The position numbers and the translations under genes were made by a program. A DNA stretch of 64,000 bases, taken from an uncultured Lachnospiraceae bacterium. Its GTDB lineage: Bacteria; Bacillota; Clostridia; Lachnospirales; Lachnospiraceae. Within the stretch, counting starts at the first letter, position 1. Each line of letters opens with the position of its first letter. Below, piece by piece: positions 7,873 through 15,454 of this stretch. A model generated the notes under the pieces. That model was given only the letters and a program-made list of their open reading frames with translations. It was not told the origin of the DNA and ran no database searches. The DNA lies in contig CAJTMW010000001.1 in NCBI GenBank assembly GCA_910577275.1, positions 62,001-126,000 on the forward strand, written 5' to 3'.

Positions 7873-9489
7873 ATGGAATATGTTTTAAAAGCAGACGAGA
7901 TGAAAGCATGCGACGAGTATACCATAAACGGAATCGGAATCCCGTCTATGGTGCTGATGGAGCGGGCGGCGCTTTCCGTGGTCAGCGCTCTCGAGGAAAG
8001 AAAAATACCGCTTAAGGGCAAAAAGGCGCTGATTGCGGCAGGAACAGGGAATAACGGCGGCGACGGGCTGGCGATAGGGAGACTTCTGTCCCGGATAGGG
8101 GCAGAGGTTACTTTTTATCTGGAAGGAAATCTGCAAAAGCTTTCCGCGGAAACAAGGGCGCAGGCACGGATATTAAAAAATATGGGGTTTTCCATTTTGA
8201 GCAAAACGGAGGATATTGAATATGATATGGTAGTGGACGCTCTGTTTGGAATCGGCCTGTCAAGAGAAATTACGGGAAGCTTTAAAGAAGCAATAGAAAA
8301 AATCAACCGTCAAAAGGAGCGGGGGGCGTTTGTCTGCAGCGTGGATATTCCCTCGGGAATCTGCGCGGATACGGGAAGAATTTACGGATGCGCGGTAAAG
8401 GCGGACCTCACCGTAGCCTTTGCCTTTGCCAAAAGAGGACACCTCCTCTATCCGGGAAGGGCGTATGCGGGGGAGCTTGCGGTGGCGGATATCGGAATCC
8501 CAAATGCGGCTTTCAGGGAAGCGATTCCTTCCGGCTTTTATTATGAAAAGGGAGAGCTTTCGAAGCTTTTACCCGGGCGCAGTCCCTTCGGAAATAAGGG
8601 AACCTTTGGGAAAGTGCTTCTTCTTGCAGGAAGCCATGATATGAGCGGGGCCTGCCTTTTATGCGGAAAGGCGGTTCTGCGAACCGGCGCCGGTATGCTG
8701 AAAATCATAACCCCCGCCTGTAACCGGGAAATCGTCCAGCAATCCCTTCCCGAAGCGCTGCTGTATTCCTTTGAGGGGGAGCCGGACGAAGAAGCGGTAA
8801 AAAAGGCGCTGCTTTGGGCGGACGTGGTGGTGGCAGGGCCGGGAATGGGATGCGGCGAAGCGTCATATCAGCTGCTTTCGCAGGTGCTGGAGAGCGCGTC
8901 CCATCCTATGGTGATAGATGCGGACGGACTGAACCTCCTTGCCATGCACAGGGAACTTTGGGAAATGGCAGGAGGACACAAAGATACTTTGATTCTCACG
9001 CCCCATCCGGGAGAACTGATGCGCCTGATAATGGCTGCGCCTGCCGAAGCTGCTTTCGTAAAGGCCGGGCATCAGCGGGAAGCTTCGGTACAGGGCGCTC
9101 ATCCGCAATCTGAGGCTTTTGGGGCTTTGACGGTGGAATATCCCGCAGACAGAGAAACCATAATCAGAGGTCTGGCAAAAGAGCTGAAAGCGATTGTGGC
9201 GGCAAAGGACGCGGCGACACTGGTGGCGGAGGACGGGAGAGCGGAGATTTTCTTTAATACATCGGGAAATGACGGCATGGCGGCGGCGGGAAGCGGCGAC
9301 GTGCTGGCAGGAATTATCGGAGGACTGGCAGCCCAGGGCATGAACGGATTTGAAAGCGCGTGTCTTGGCGTTTATCTGCACGGCCTGGCGGGCGACGAGG
9401 CCCGAAGGAAGCTGGGAGCCTACGGGATGCTGGCGGGGGATATCTGCGAAAGCATTCCTGATGTGATGCGGAAGGTATCGCCGCCTTGA
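7873..9489 (+). CDS. nnr: Bifunctional NAD(P)H-hydrate epimerase / ADP-dependent dehydratase
   Basis: 538 residues. Repairs hydrated NAD(P)H: the N-terminal YjeF_N half (about 1-215) epimerises NAD(P)HX, and the C-terminal ribokinase-like half (about 225-530) dehydrates the S-form using ADP. Seen are GTGNNGGDGLAIGRLL in the epimerase domain, and GPGMG, DADGLN, LTPHPGEL and GSGDVLAGIIGGL in the dehydratase domain. The C-terminal domain carries an unusual extra stretch of about 25 Ala-rich residues after LTPHPGEL. The start ATG is one base after the upstream stop. Its place behind rex fits a nucleotide-redox theme, and alr follows as in many Firmicutes. The acpS often found here is absent. Confidence 0.95.
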   Translation: MEYVLKADEMKACDEYTINGIGIPSMVLMERAALSVVSALEERKIPLKGKKALIAAGTGNNGGDGLAIGRLLSRIGAEVTFYLEGNLQKLSAETRAQARILKNMGFSILSKTEDIEYDMVVDALFGIGLSREITGSFKEAIEKINRQKERGAFVCSVDIPSGICADTGRIYGCAVKADLTVAFAFAKRGHLLYPGRAYAGELAVADIGIPNAAFREAIPSGFYYEKGELSKLLPGRSPFGNKGTFGKVLLLAGSHDMSGACLLCGKAVLRTGAGMLKIITPACNREIVQQSLPEALLYSFEGEPDEEAVKKALLWADVVVAGPGMGCGEASYQLLSQVLESASHPMVIDADGLNLLAMHRELWEMAGGHKDTLILTPHPGELMRLIMAAPAEAAFVKAGHQREASVQGAHPQSEAFGALTVEYPADRETIIRGLAKELKAIVAAKDAATLVAEDGRAEIFFNTSGNDGMAAAGSGDVLAGIIGGLAAQGMNGFESACLGVYLHGLAGDEARRKLGAYGMLAGDICESIPDVMRKVSPP

Positions 9490-9574
9490 GCCGGGGCACG
9501 GCAGAAAGCCGGAAAAAAAGCCGGCAAAATGCACAGCAAAAAAGGCATCAGGCAGGCAAAGGGAAGGAAAAAGG

Positions 9575-10765
9575 ATGAAGAAAGAGGAGTATGAAAGAGT
9601 TTACGCGGAAGTGAATCTGGACGCCATTAGCGGCAATTTAAGGCATATGCGGGAAAACCTTTCTCCGGGGACAAAAATAATTGCAGTAGTGAAGGCGGAC
9701 GGTTACGGCCACGGGGCGGTTCCCATTGCAAGGGAACTGGAAAAGACGAAGGAGGCGGACGGATTTGCGGTTGCCACGGCGCAGGAAGCTTTTTCACTGA
9801 GAAAGGCTGGGATTTTGAGTCCCGTTTTGATTTTGGGATATTGCTTTCCGAATGACTATGAGCGTCTGATAGAAGAGGAAATTCGGATAACGGTGTTTCG
9901 GAGGGATACATTAAAGGAGCTTTCCGATATTTACAGGAAGAATTTGAAAAACGGGCTTTTGAAAAAAGCCAGAGTACATATTAAAGTGGATACGGGGATG
10001 AGCCGTATCGGAATTTTGCCGGATAAAAGCGGGCTTTCTTTTGTGGAGGAAGCTTTTGCAACGCCGGGGGTGGAGGTGGAAGGGATATTCACCCACTTTG
10101 CAAGGGCAGACGAAGCCGACAAGAGCTATGCCAAAAGGCAGCTTTTACTGTTTCGGGATTTTTTGTCCCTGATAAAGGAAAGCTGCGGCAGGGAAATTCC
10201 CATAAAGCATTGCGCTAACAGCGCGGGGATTATGGAGCTGCCCGAAGCGTCGATGGACGCCGTCCGCGCCGGAATCGCCCTCTACGGCCTGTGGCCCTCC
10301 GGCCAGATGAAAAGAGATGGGATTCCCCTGATTCCGGCGCTTTCCCTGTACAGCAGGATTGTTTTTGTAAAGGAAATCGAAGCCGGAACAGCCGTCAGCT
10401 ATGGGGGAACCTTTGTGGCGCAGAAAAAAATGCGGATTGCCACCATACCGGCAGGGTATGCGGACGGCTATCCCAGAGGCCTGTCGGGGAAAGGATTTGT
10501 ACTGATACACGGAAAAAAAGCGGGCATTTTAGGCCGGATATGCATGGACCAGTTTATGGTGGACGTGACGGATATTCCGAAAGCCCGGGAGGGGGATATT
10601 GTCACACTGATAGGGCGGGACGGAGACGAACAGATTACCATGGAGCAGGCCGGGGAGATGTCAGGAAGATTTAATTATGAATTTGCCTGCTGCCTTGGCA
10701 GCCGGGTGCCGCGCTATTACCGAAAGGGCGGACTTATCTGCGGTCAGGATTATCAGAATTTTTAG
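9575..10765 (+). CDS. alr: Alanine racemase
   Basis: 396 residues, fold-type III PLP enzyme converting L- to D-alanine for peptidoglycan. The PLP lysine is K40 in VVKADGYGHG. The opposite-face catalytic tyrosine is Y276 in VSYGGTF. The C-terminal beta domain has AGYADGYPRGL and ICMDQFMVDVT. The ATG at 9575 follows AAGGAAAAAGG. The preceding gap of 85 bases has no obvious terminator, so read-through from nnr is likely. The downstream mazF gene has its own promoter candidate. Confidence 0.96.
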   Translation: MKKEEYERVYAEVNLDAISGNLRHMRENLSPGTKIIAVVKADGYGHGAVPIARELEKTKEADGFAVATAQEAFSLRKAGILSPVLILGYCFPNDYERLIEEEIRITVFRRDTLKELSDIYRKNLKNGLLKKARVHIKVDTGMSRIGILPDKSGLSFVEEAFATPGVEVEGIFTHFARADEADKSYAKRQLLLFRDFLSLIKESCGREIPIKHCANSAGIMELPEASMDAVRAGIALYGLWPSGQMKRDGIPLIPALSLYSRIVFVKEIEAGTAVSYGGTFVAQKKMRIATIPAGYADGYPRGLSGKGFVLIHGKKAGILGRICMDQFMVDVTDIPKAREGDIVTLIGRDGDEQITMEQAGEMSGRFNYEFACCLGSRVPRYYRKGGLICGQDYQNF

Positions 10766-10782
10766 ACCCGTTTGAATACCTT

Positions 10783-10810
10783 CTGACAATACGGTTATAC
10801 TACCTATTAT
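10783..10810 (+). promoter_or_regulatory. Candidate promoter for mazF
   Basis: -35-like CTGACA (10783-10788), a 16-base spacer and -10 TATTAT (10805-10810), 33 bases before the GTG start. Moderate match only. Confidence 0.45.
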
Positions 10811-10842
10811 TAAAATATCCTGTTGGAAAGAAGGGTTGAAAA

Positions 10843-11184
10843 GTGAAAAGAGGGGATATTTACTATGCGGATTTGCGGCCGGTTGTAGGTTCTGAGCAGG
10901 GCGGAGTGCGTCCGGTCCTGATTGTCCAGAATGACGTGGGGAACAGACACAGCCCGACTGTAATCTGCGCGGCGATTACATCTAAAATGAATAAGGCAAA
11001 GCTGCCCACCCATATAGAGCTAAATGCGGGAAGATACGATATGGTTAAGGATTCCGTGGTTTTGCTGGAGCAGCTTCGCACGATAGACAAAAAAAGGCTG
11101 AAGGATAAGGTATGCCATCTGGACGAGGATATTATGCGGCGGGTAAACCACGGTCTTATGGTCAGTCTGGAACTGGATACATAG
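10843..11184 (+). CDS. mazF: MazF/PemK-family endoribonuclease (EndoA-like toxin)
   Basis: 113 residues, full length for the family. MKRGDIYYADLRPVVGSEQGGVRPVLIVQND is the family's conserved N-terminal region (quoted here in part: GDIYYADL, GSEQGG, RPVLI). The loop LPTHIEL and the strand KDSVVLLEQLRTIDK complete the MazF barrel. Such enzymes cut mRNA at short single-stranded sites. The start is GTG at 10843 after GGAAAGAAGGG. The alr-mazF order is the common Firmicute arrangement, but the small antitoxin gene that normally sits between them (EndoAI type) is missing: only 77 bases separate alr from this start. Confidence 0.93.
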   Translation: MKRGDIYYADLRPVVGSEQGGVRPVLIVQNDVGNRHSPTVICAAITSKMNKAKLPTHIELNAGRYDMVKDSVVLLEQLRTIDKKRLKDKVCHLDEDIMRRVNHGLMVSLELDT

Positions 11185-11281
11185 TATTGACGATAAGAGC
11201 GCAAGATGATATAGTTTAATGTGGAATTTTACGAGTGTACCGGAGGGCGTCTGCGGTACCGGAATAGGAGATGAAATAAAA

Positions 11282-12763
11282 ATGGACGATGGCGGGCCTA
11301 CGGCCAGTTGTATCTTTTTTTTCGCGTTGCTTCTGATTGACATGCTGTTTTATGGATTTGGCGAGGCGGTCAAGGAGCTAAACGCAAAGGAGCTTTCCGA
11401 GCAGTTTAAGGAGAAGGGAAACAACGGACAGAACGCTTCGCGGGCTGACCTTATGTCAAACAACGGACAGCGCGCTTCGCGAGCTGCCCTTATGTCAAGC
11501 AAAAAGGCGGAGCGCCTTTACAAAATCACCATAAGCCCGGGGCAGTATATCAATACTGTCCAGCTGGTGGTCACGTTAATCAATCTGGTGATGGGGGCGT
11601 TTTTTCTGGGGGTATTCGGACGTGTCGCCAGAAAGCTTCTGGAAAAGGGAGTTTTTGAGAAGCTGGAGGGCATGTCGGTTTCTCCGGCAGCGGTTTCCGT
11701 TATTGCGGTGGTTCTTTCCGGCGCGGTGCTGCTTTACATATTGCTTACCTTCGGGGTGCTGATTCCCAAAAAGCTGGGCGTTCGGTATGCCGACAAATGG
11801 GCTTTTGCCTGTATCAATCCCATCTATCATATCACCAGAATATTCAGCCCGGTAACCGGCCTGATATCCGTTACAGCCAGAGGGGTTCTGCGGATTTTCG
11901 GAATTCATGCGGATGCGGGCGCGGAGGATGTGACGGAAGAGGAAATCATATCCATGGTCAATGAAGGACACGAGCAGGGAGTGCTGATGGCTTCCGAAGC
12001 GGAGATGATTACAAAAATCTTTGAGTTCGGCGACAAGGAAGCCCAGGATATCATGACCCACAGAACCAATATTCTTGGCATTGATAAGGATATGACGTTA
12101 GGCGACGCCATCAATTACATGCTCAGCGAGAGCAAAAGCCGTTTTCCGGTTTTTGAGGAAAATCTGGATAACATTATCGGTATTCTTCATTTCAGGGACG
12201 CCATGCGCTTTCACAGGCAGGAGGGGAATATGGGGTTGCCGGTTTCGGAGATTCCGGGGCTTCTCAGAGAGGCCACCTTTGTTCCGGAGACGAAAAATAT
12301 AGACGCTCTGTTTGAAAGTATGCAGCACACCAAGACGCAGATGGTGATTGTGGTGGATGAGTACGGACAGACAATAGGGCTAATCGCCATGGAGGATATC
12401 CTTGAGGAAATCGTCGGAAATATTCTGGACGAATATGACGAGGACGAGGAGCATATCGAGGAGACCGGAAATGCCGACGAGTATATAATAGAAGGAATCA
12501 CGCCTTTAGAGGAGCTGGAGGAGCGGTTTGATATTTCCTTTAATGAAAAGGAATTTGACACCTTAAACGGCTTTATGATTTCCAAAATGGATAAGATTCC
12601 GGAGGAAGACGAGGAGTTTTCCATTAACGTGGACGGCTATGAATTTAAAATCATGCAGGTTGAAAACCGGATGATAAAGAGCGTTCTTGTAAAAAGGCTT
12701 CCCGATAAAAAGGAGGCAGAGGACGTGCGAAGTTCAGAGGAAGAAGCAAAAGAACCGCAGTAG
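11282..12763 (+). CDS. CNNM/CBS-domain membrane protein (HlyC/CorC family)
   Basis: 493 residues. An N-terminal CNNM transmembrane domain has membrane spans near residues 9-30, 88-110 and 130-160. Two CBS domains follow (IMTHRTNILGIDKDMTLGDA and the second around VIVVDEYGQTIGLIAMEDILEEIVGNI), then a C-terminal CorC/HlyC domain ending near residue 475. Relatives are implicated in Mg2+ or Co2+ efflux; 'hemolysin' is a historic label. Start chosen at ATG 11282, downstream of AGGAG (11266-11270), because it opens directly into the first membrane span. An earlier ATG at 11219 has no Shine-Dalgarno. Residues 47-72 are an in-frame duplication of 13 residues between the first two spans. Confidence 0.88.
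   Translation: MDDGGPTASCIFFFALLLIDMLFYGFGEAVKELNAKELSEQFKEKGNNGQNASRADLMSNNGQRASRAALMSSKKAERLYKITISPGQYINTVQLVVTLINLVMGAFFLGVFGRVARKLLEKGVFEKLEGMSVSPAAVSVIAVVLSGAVLLYILLTFGVLIPKKLGVRYADKWAFACINPIYHITRIFSPVTGLISVTARGVLRIFGIHADAGAEDVTEEEIISMVNEGHEQGVLMASEAEMITKIFEFGDKEAQDIMTHRTNILGIDKDMTLGDAINYMLSESKSRFPVFEENLDNIIGILHFRDAMRFHRQEGNMGLPVSEIPGLLREATFVPETKNIDALFESMQHTKTQMVIVVDEYGQTIGLIAMEDILEEIVGNILDEYDEDEEHIEETGNADEYIIEGITPLEELEERFDISFNEKEFDTLNGFMISKMDKIPEEDEEFSINVDGYEFKIMQVENRMIKSVLVKRLPDKKEAEDVRSSEEEAKEPQ
11420..11497 (+). repeat. 39-bp tandem duplication inside the CNNM gene
   Basis: Two adjacent in-frame units, 11420-11458 and 11459-11497, differ at only a few bases and encode NNGQNASRADLMS and NNGQRASRAALMS. 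Each unit contains an imperfect palindrome around CGCTTCGCG. Confidence 0.9.
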
Positions 12764-12802
12764 GCTGCGGGAATGAAACAGGCTTTCAGGATGGAGGAAA
12801 AA

Positions 12803-13531
12803 ATGTCAGGACATTCAAAATTTGCAAACATCAAGCATAAGAAAGAAAAAAATGATGCGGCCAAAGGGAAAATTTTTACAATTCTCGGACGGGAAATCGC
12901 GGTAGCGGTAAAGGAAGGCGGGGCTGACCCTTCCAACAATTCCAGGCTGGCCCAGGTAATTGCAAAGGCAAAAGCCAACAACATGCCTAACGATACCATT
13001 GACAGGGGAATCAAGAAAGCGGCCGGGGACGTGGGGAACGTTAATTACAAATATGTGACCTACGAGGGATACGGCCCGGGCGGAACGGCAATTATCGTGG
13101 ACGCCCTTACGGATAACCAGAACAGAACGGCAGCCAATGTGAGGAACGCTTTCACAAAGGGAAACGGCAATGTGGGCACGCCCGGCTGTGTTTCTTTCAT
13201 GTTTGACAAAAAGGGACAAATGATAATCGACAAGGAGGAATATGAGGGGGATGCCGACGAGCTTATGATGCTGGCGCTGGACGCCGGCGCGGAAGACTTT
13301 TCCGAGGAGGAGGACAGCTACGAGGTGCTGACTGCCCCCGATGATTTTGACAAAGTGCAGCAGGCTCTTGCGGACAGCGGCATTTCCTTTGTCTCCGCGG
13401 AAGTCACCATGATTCCGCAGAATTATGTGGAGCTTACGGACGAGGCGGCATTGAAGGGGTTGCAGAAGATACTGGACCTTTTGGACGAGGACGACGACGT
13501 ACAGTCAGTGTACCATAACTGGGATGAATAG
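12803..13531 (+). CDS. yebC: YebC/PmpR family protein
   Basis: 242 residues, the usual size. It starts with the family signature MSGHSKFANIKHKKEKNDA and contains GYGPGG and NRTAANVRNAFTKGNGN. YebC-type proteins are cytoplasmic; they were described as DNA-binding regulators, and more recently members have been linked to translation of proline stretches. ATG 12803 is chosen because GGAGG lies 5 bases upstream and the conserved N-terminus begins there; an in-frame start 30 bases earlier has no such support. It overlaps the next gene by 8 bases. Confidence 0.95.
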   Translation: MSGHSKFANIKHKKEKNDAAKGKIFTILGREIAVAVKEGGADPSNNSRLAQVIAKAKANNMPNDTIDRGIKKAAGDVGNVNYKYVTYEGYGPGGTAIIVDALTDNQNRTAANVRNAFTKGNGNVGTPGCVSFMFDKKGQMIIDKEEYEGDADELMMLALDAGAEDFSEEEDSYEVLTAPDDFDKVQQALADSGISFVSAEVTMIPQNYVELTDEAALKGLQKILDLLDEDDDVQSVYHNWDE

Positions 13532-14471
13532 AAAATGGAGAATCTGTAATTTTATATGGATACTGGCCGCTATAGCAAGCCGGACAGTCTATTTCCTCTT
13601 AAGCCGAAGCGGCGAAGGGCTTGCCGGTTTTCTGGGGCTTTCCGAAAAGCCGGTTCTCGATACATACGGATATTTTGAATATGCCATGATACGGACCGGC
13701 GGGAGCGAAAGAGTACTGTCCGCCGGGCTGTCTACAGGCTATGGAGAAAATTTGTCCCGGCTTTTGCGGTTTGTGGGAAACAAAACGGAGGCAGTCTGCG
13801 TTTATCAGCTTGTTTTGCAGATATTGTGGCTGCTTCTTTTTTTCGTGGGGATGAGCCTTTTGTTTGGGCGGCTTGCGGGAATAACGGCGGGAAGCATTCT
13901 GCTTCTGTCGCCCTGGATAATGAACACGGTGTTTGTGGTTTGCCCTGAAAATTATTATATGCTTCACTGGACGGTTGTCCTGGTGATTCTGGGCTGTCTG
14001 CAGAAGCCTTTAAGGAATAAGGGGCTGAACAACTTCGGCAGGCTCTGCCTGATTGTGATGGGGTTTTATCTGGGCGTAATCTGTATCCGAAACTCCCTCG
14101 GGATTTACCTCCCTCTCTGGCTGTTTTGCGCGGTGACGGCAGGGATTGCCAGCCAGTGGATTTTCAATATTATTGGAAAGAGGAACCGGAGGGCTGCGGC
14201 GGAAGAAGACGAAAGGGAGGGCGCTGTGAAAAATACCGGAACGCCGGATAAAGAAGCCGGCAAAGCGCCGGCGGAGGAAAAACAGGACGATTACTTTATC
14301 ACGGAGGACGGCAGAAGGATAAAGTATATCGAGAATCCTCTCCCGGGACCGAAAAAACACGTGAAGCGGGAAATGGATTTTGATTTGAAAGAGGTTGACG
14401 ATTTGATGGATTTCCCGGATGAAAACGAATTTGACTATAAAATTAAAGAAAACGATGATTTTGACTTCTGA
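13524..14471 (+). CDS. Multi-spanning membrane protein with acidic cytoplasmic tail
   Basis: 315 residues. The first 215 form about five or six hydrophobic spans (near 7-25, 90-115, 117-135, 140-155, 168-190 and 195-215) with a layout like the C-terminal part of GT-C-type membrane glycosyltransferases, but no catalytic Asp/Glu motif is clear. The last 100 residues are charged and end in an acidic, Phe-rich tail (DFDLKEVDDLMDFPDENEFD) after a short stretch rich in Pro and Lys. The ATG overlaps the yebC stop by 8 bases with little Shine-Dalgarno, so it is translationally coupled. A strong terminator follows. Function unknown. Confidence 0.8.
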   Translation: MNRKWRICNFIWILAAIASRTVYFLLSRSGEGLAGFLGLSEKPVLDTYGYFEYAMIRTGGSERVLSAGLSTGYGENLSRLLRFVGNKTEAVCVYQLVLQILWLLLFFVGMSLLFGRLAGITAGSILLLSPWIMNTVFVVCPENYYMLHWTVVLVILGCLQKPLRNKGLNNFGRLCLIVMGFYLGVICIRNSLGIYLPLWLFCAVTAGIASQWIFNIIGKRNRRAAAEEDEREGAVKNTGTPDKEAGKAPAEEKQDDYFITEDGRRIKYIENPLPGPKKHVKREMDFDLKEVDDLMDFPDENEFDYKIKENDDFDF

Positions 14472-14506
14472 TGCATAAAAAAATAACAGGGAAGTATACT
14501 AAATGA

Positions 14507-14550
14507 GACTGCATAGGCAATGCATAAACGCTGCTTATGCAGTCTTTTTA
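14507..14550 (+). terminator. Rho-independent terminator
   Basis: The stem GACTGCATAGGCA (14507-14519) pairs with TGCTTATGCAGTC (14532-14544) with one mismatch, followed by TTTTTA. It lies 36 bases after the membrane-protein stop and ends the rex-to-yebC stretch. Confidence 0.85.
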
Positions 14551-14611
14551 TAATAAACCGGCCTGCGGGGCGCGACGGCGTTTGTTATTATAGCAGAAAA
14601 GAGGTGTAAGT

Positions 14612-15322
14612 ATGTCAGATAAGGATAAGAAGATAGACGAAGAAAAGCATAGAAGTGAAAAAATCGAAGAAACTGGTCAGGTTACCCTTGACAAGAATGG
14701 AAAATCCCATACCATTCACCTGATTTCCGTCATCGGCGAAGTGGAGGGGCATGACAATCTCGGCAACAATTCCAAAACCACCAAATACGAACATATTCTT
14801 CCAGAGCTGGCGGCTATTGAGGACAGCGGAAATATTGACGGTGTGCTGATTTTGTTAAACACCATGGGAGGCGATGTGGAGGCAGGTCTTGCCATCGCTG
14901 AAATGATTGCCTCCTTAAGCAAGCCCACCGTTTCCCTTGTGCTGGGAGGAAGCCATTCCATCGGCGTGCCCATAGCCGTAAGCACGGATTATTCTTTCAT
15001 TGTTCCCACGGGAACCATGGTAATCCATCCTGTGCGGATGAACGGGATGGTGATTGGGGTGCCCCAGACATTCGATTATTTCCGGCAGATTCAAAACAGG
15101 ATTACGGGCTTTGTGTGCAGCCACTGTAAAATCAACAAAGGAAGGTTCGAGGAGCTGATGATGGAAACCGGCGTGCTCACAAAGGATGTGGGAACCATTC
15201 TTGTGGGAGAGGAGGCGGTTGCCGAGGGCATCATCAATGAAACGGGGGGAATCAGCAAGGCCATGGATAAACTGCATGCAATGATAGATAAAAAGAAAAA
15301 GACAAAGCAAAATAATAAATAA
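14612..15322 (+). CDS. tepA: ClpP-class serine protease, TepA-like
   Basis: 236 residues. A ClpP/crotonase-fold protease with the nucleophile in GGSHSIGVP and a His in VIHPVRMNG. NTMGGDVEAGLAIAEMI forms the oxyanion-side loop. It has charged tails at both ends and no signal peptide. TepA (YmfB) of Bacillus lies next to spoIIIE, exactly as here, and is connected with cell-surface protein translocation and spore signal-peptide degradation. It differs from housekeeping ClpP by its charged N-terminus and position. The ATG follows GAGGTG. It is separated from upstream genes by a terminator. Confidence 0.88.
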   Translation: MSDKDKKIDEEKHRSEKIEETGQVTLDKNGKSHTIHLISVIGEVEGHDNLGNNSKTTKYEHILPELAAIEDSGNIDGVLILLNTMGGDVEAGLAIAEMIASLSKPTVSLVLGGSHSIGVPIAVSTDYSFIVPTGTMVIHPVRMNGMVIGVPQTFDYFRQIQNRITGFVCSHCKINKGRFEELMMETGVLTKDVGTILVGEEAVAEGIINETGGISKAMDKLHAMIDKKKKTKQNNK

Positions 15323-15346
15323 TTCAATACAAAATATCGTTTGTTG

Positions 15347-15375
15347 GTGACAAGGGTGAATGAAGATGCTATACT
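15347..15375 (+). promoter_or_regulatory. Candidate sigma-A promoter for ftsK/spoIIIE
   Basis: GTGACA (15347-15352), a 17-base spacer and TATACT (15370-15375). It lies downstream of tepA and over in-frame alternative starts of the next gene, which supports the later ATG at 15455. Confidence 0.6.
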
Positions 15376-15454
15376 ATATGGGATTCTTAAAATGCCGGTC
15401 AGGCTTTTGGGGATGAAAAACAAAGTACCCGGGATACCGGGGGGAGTTTTTGGT

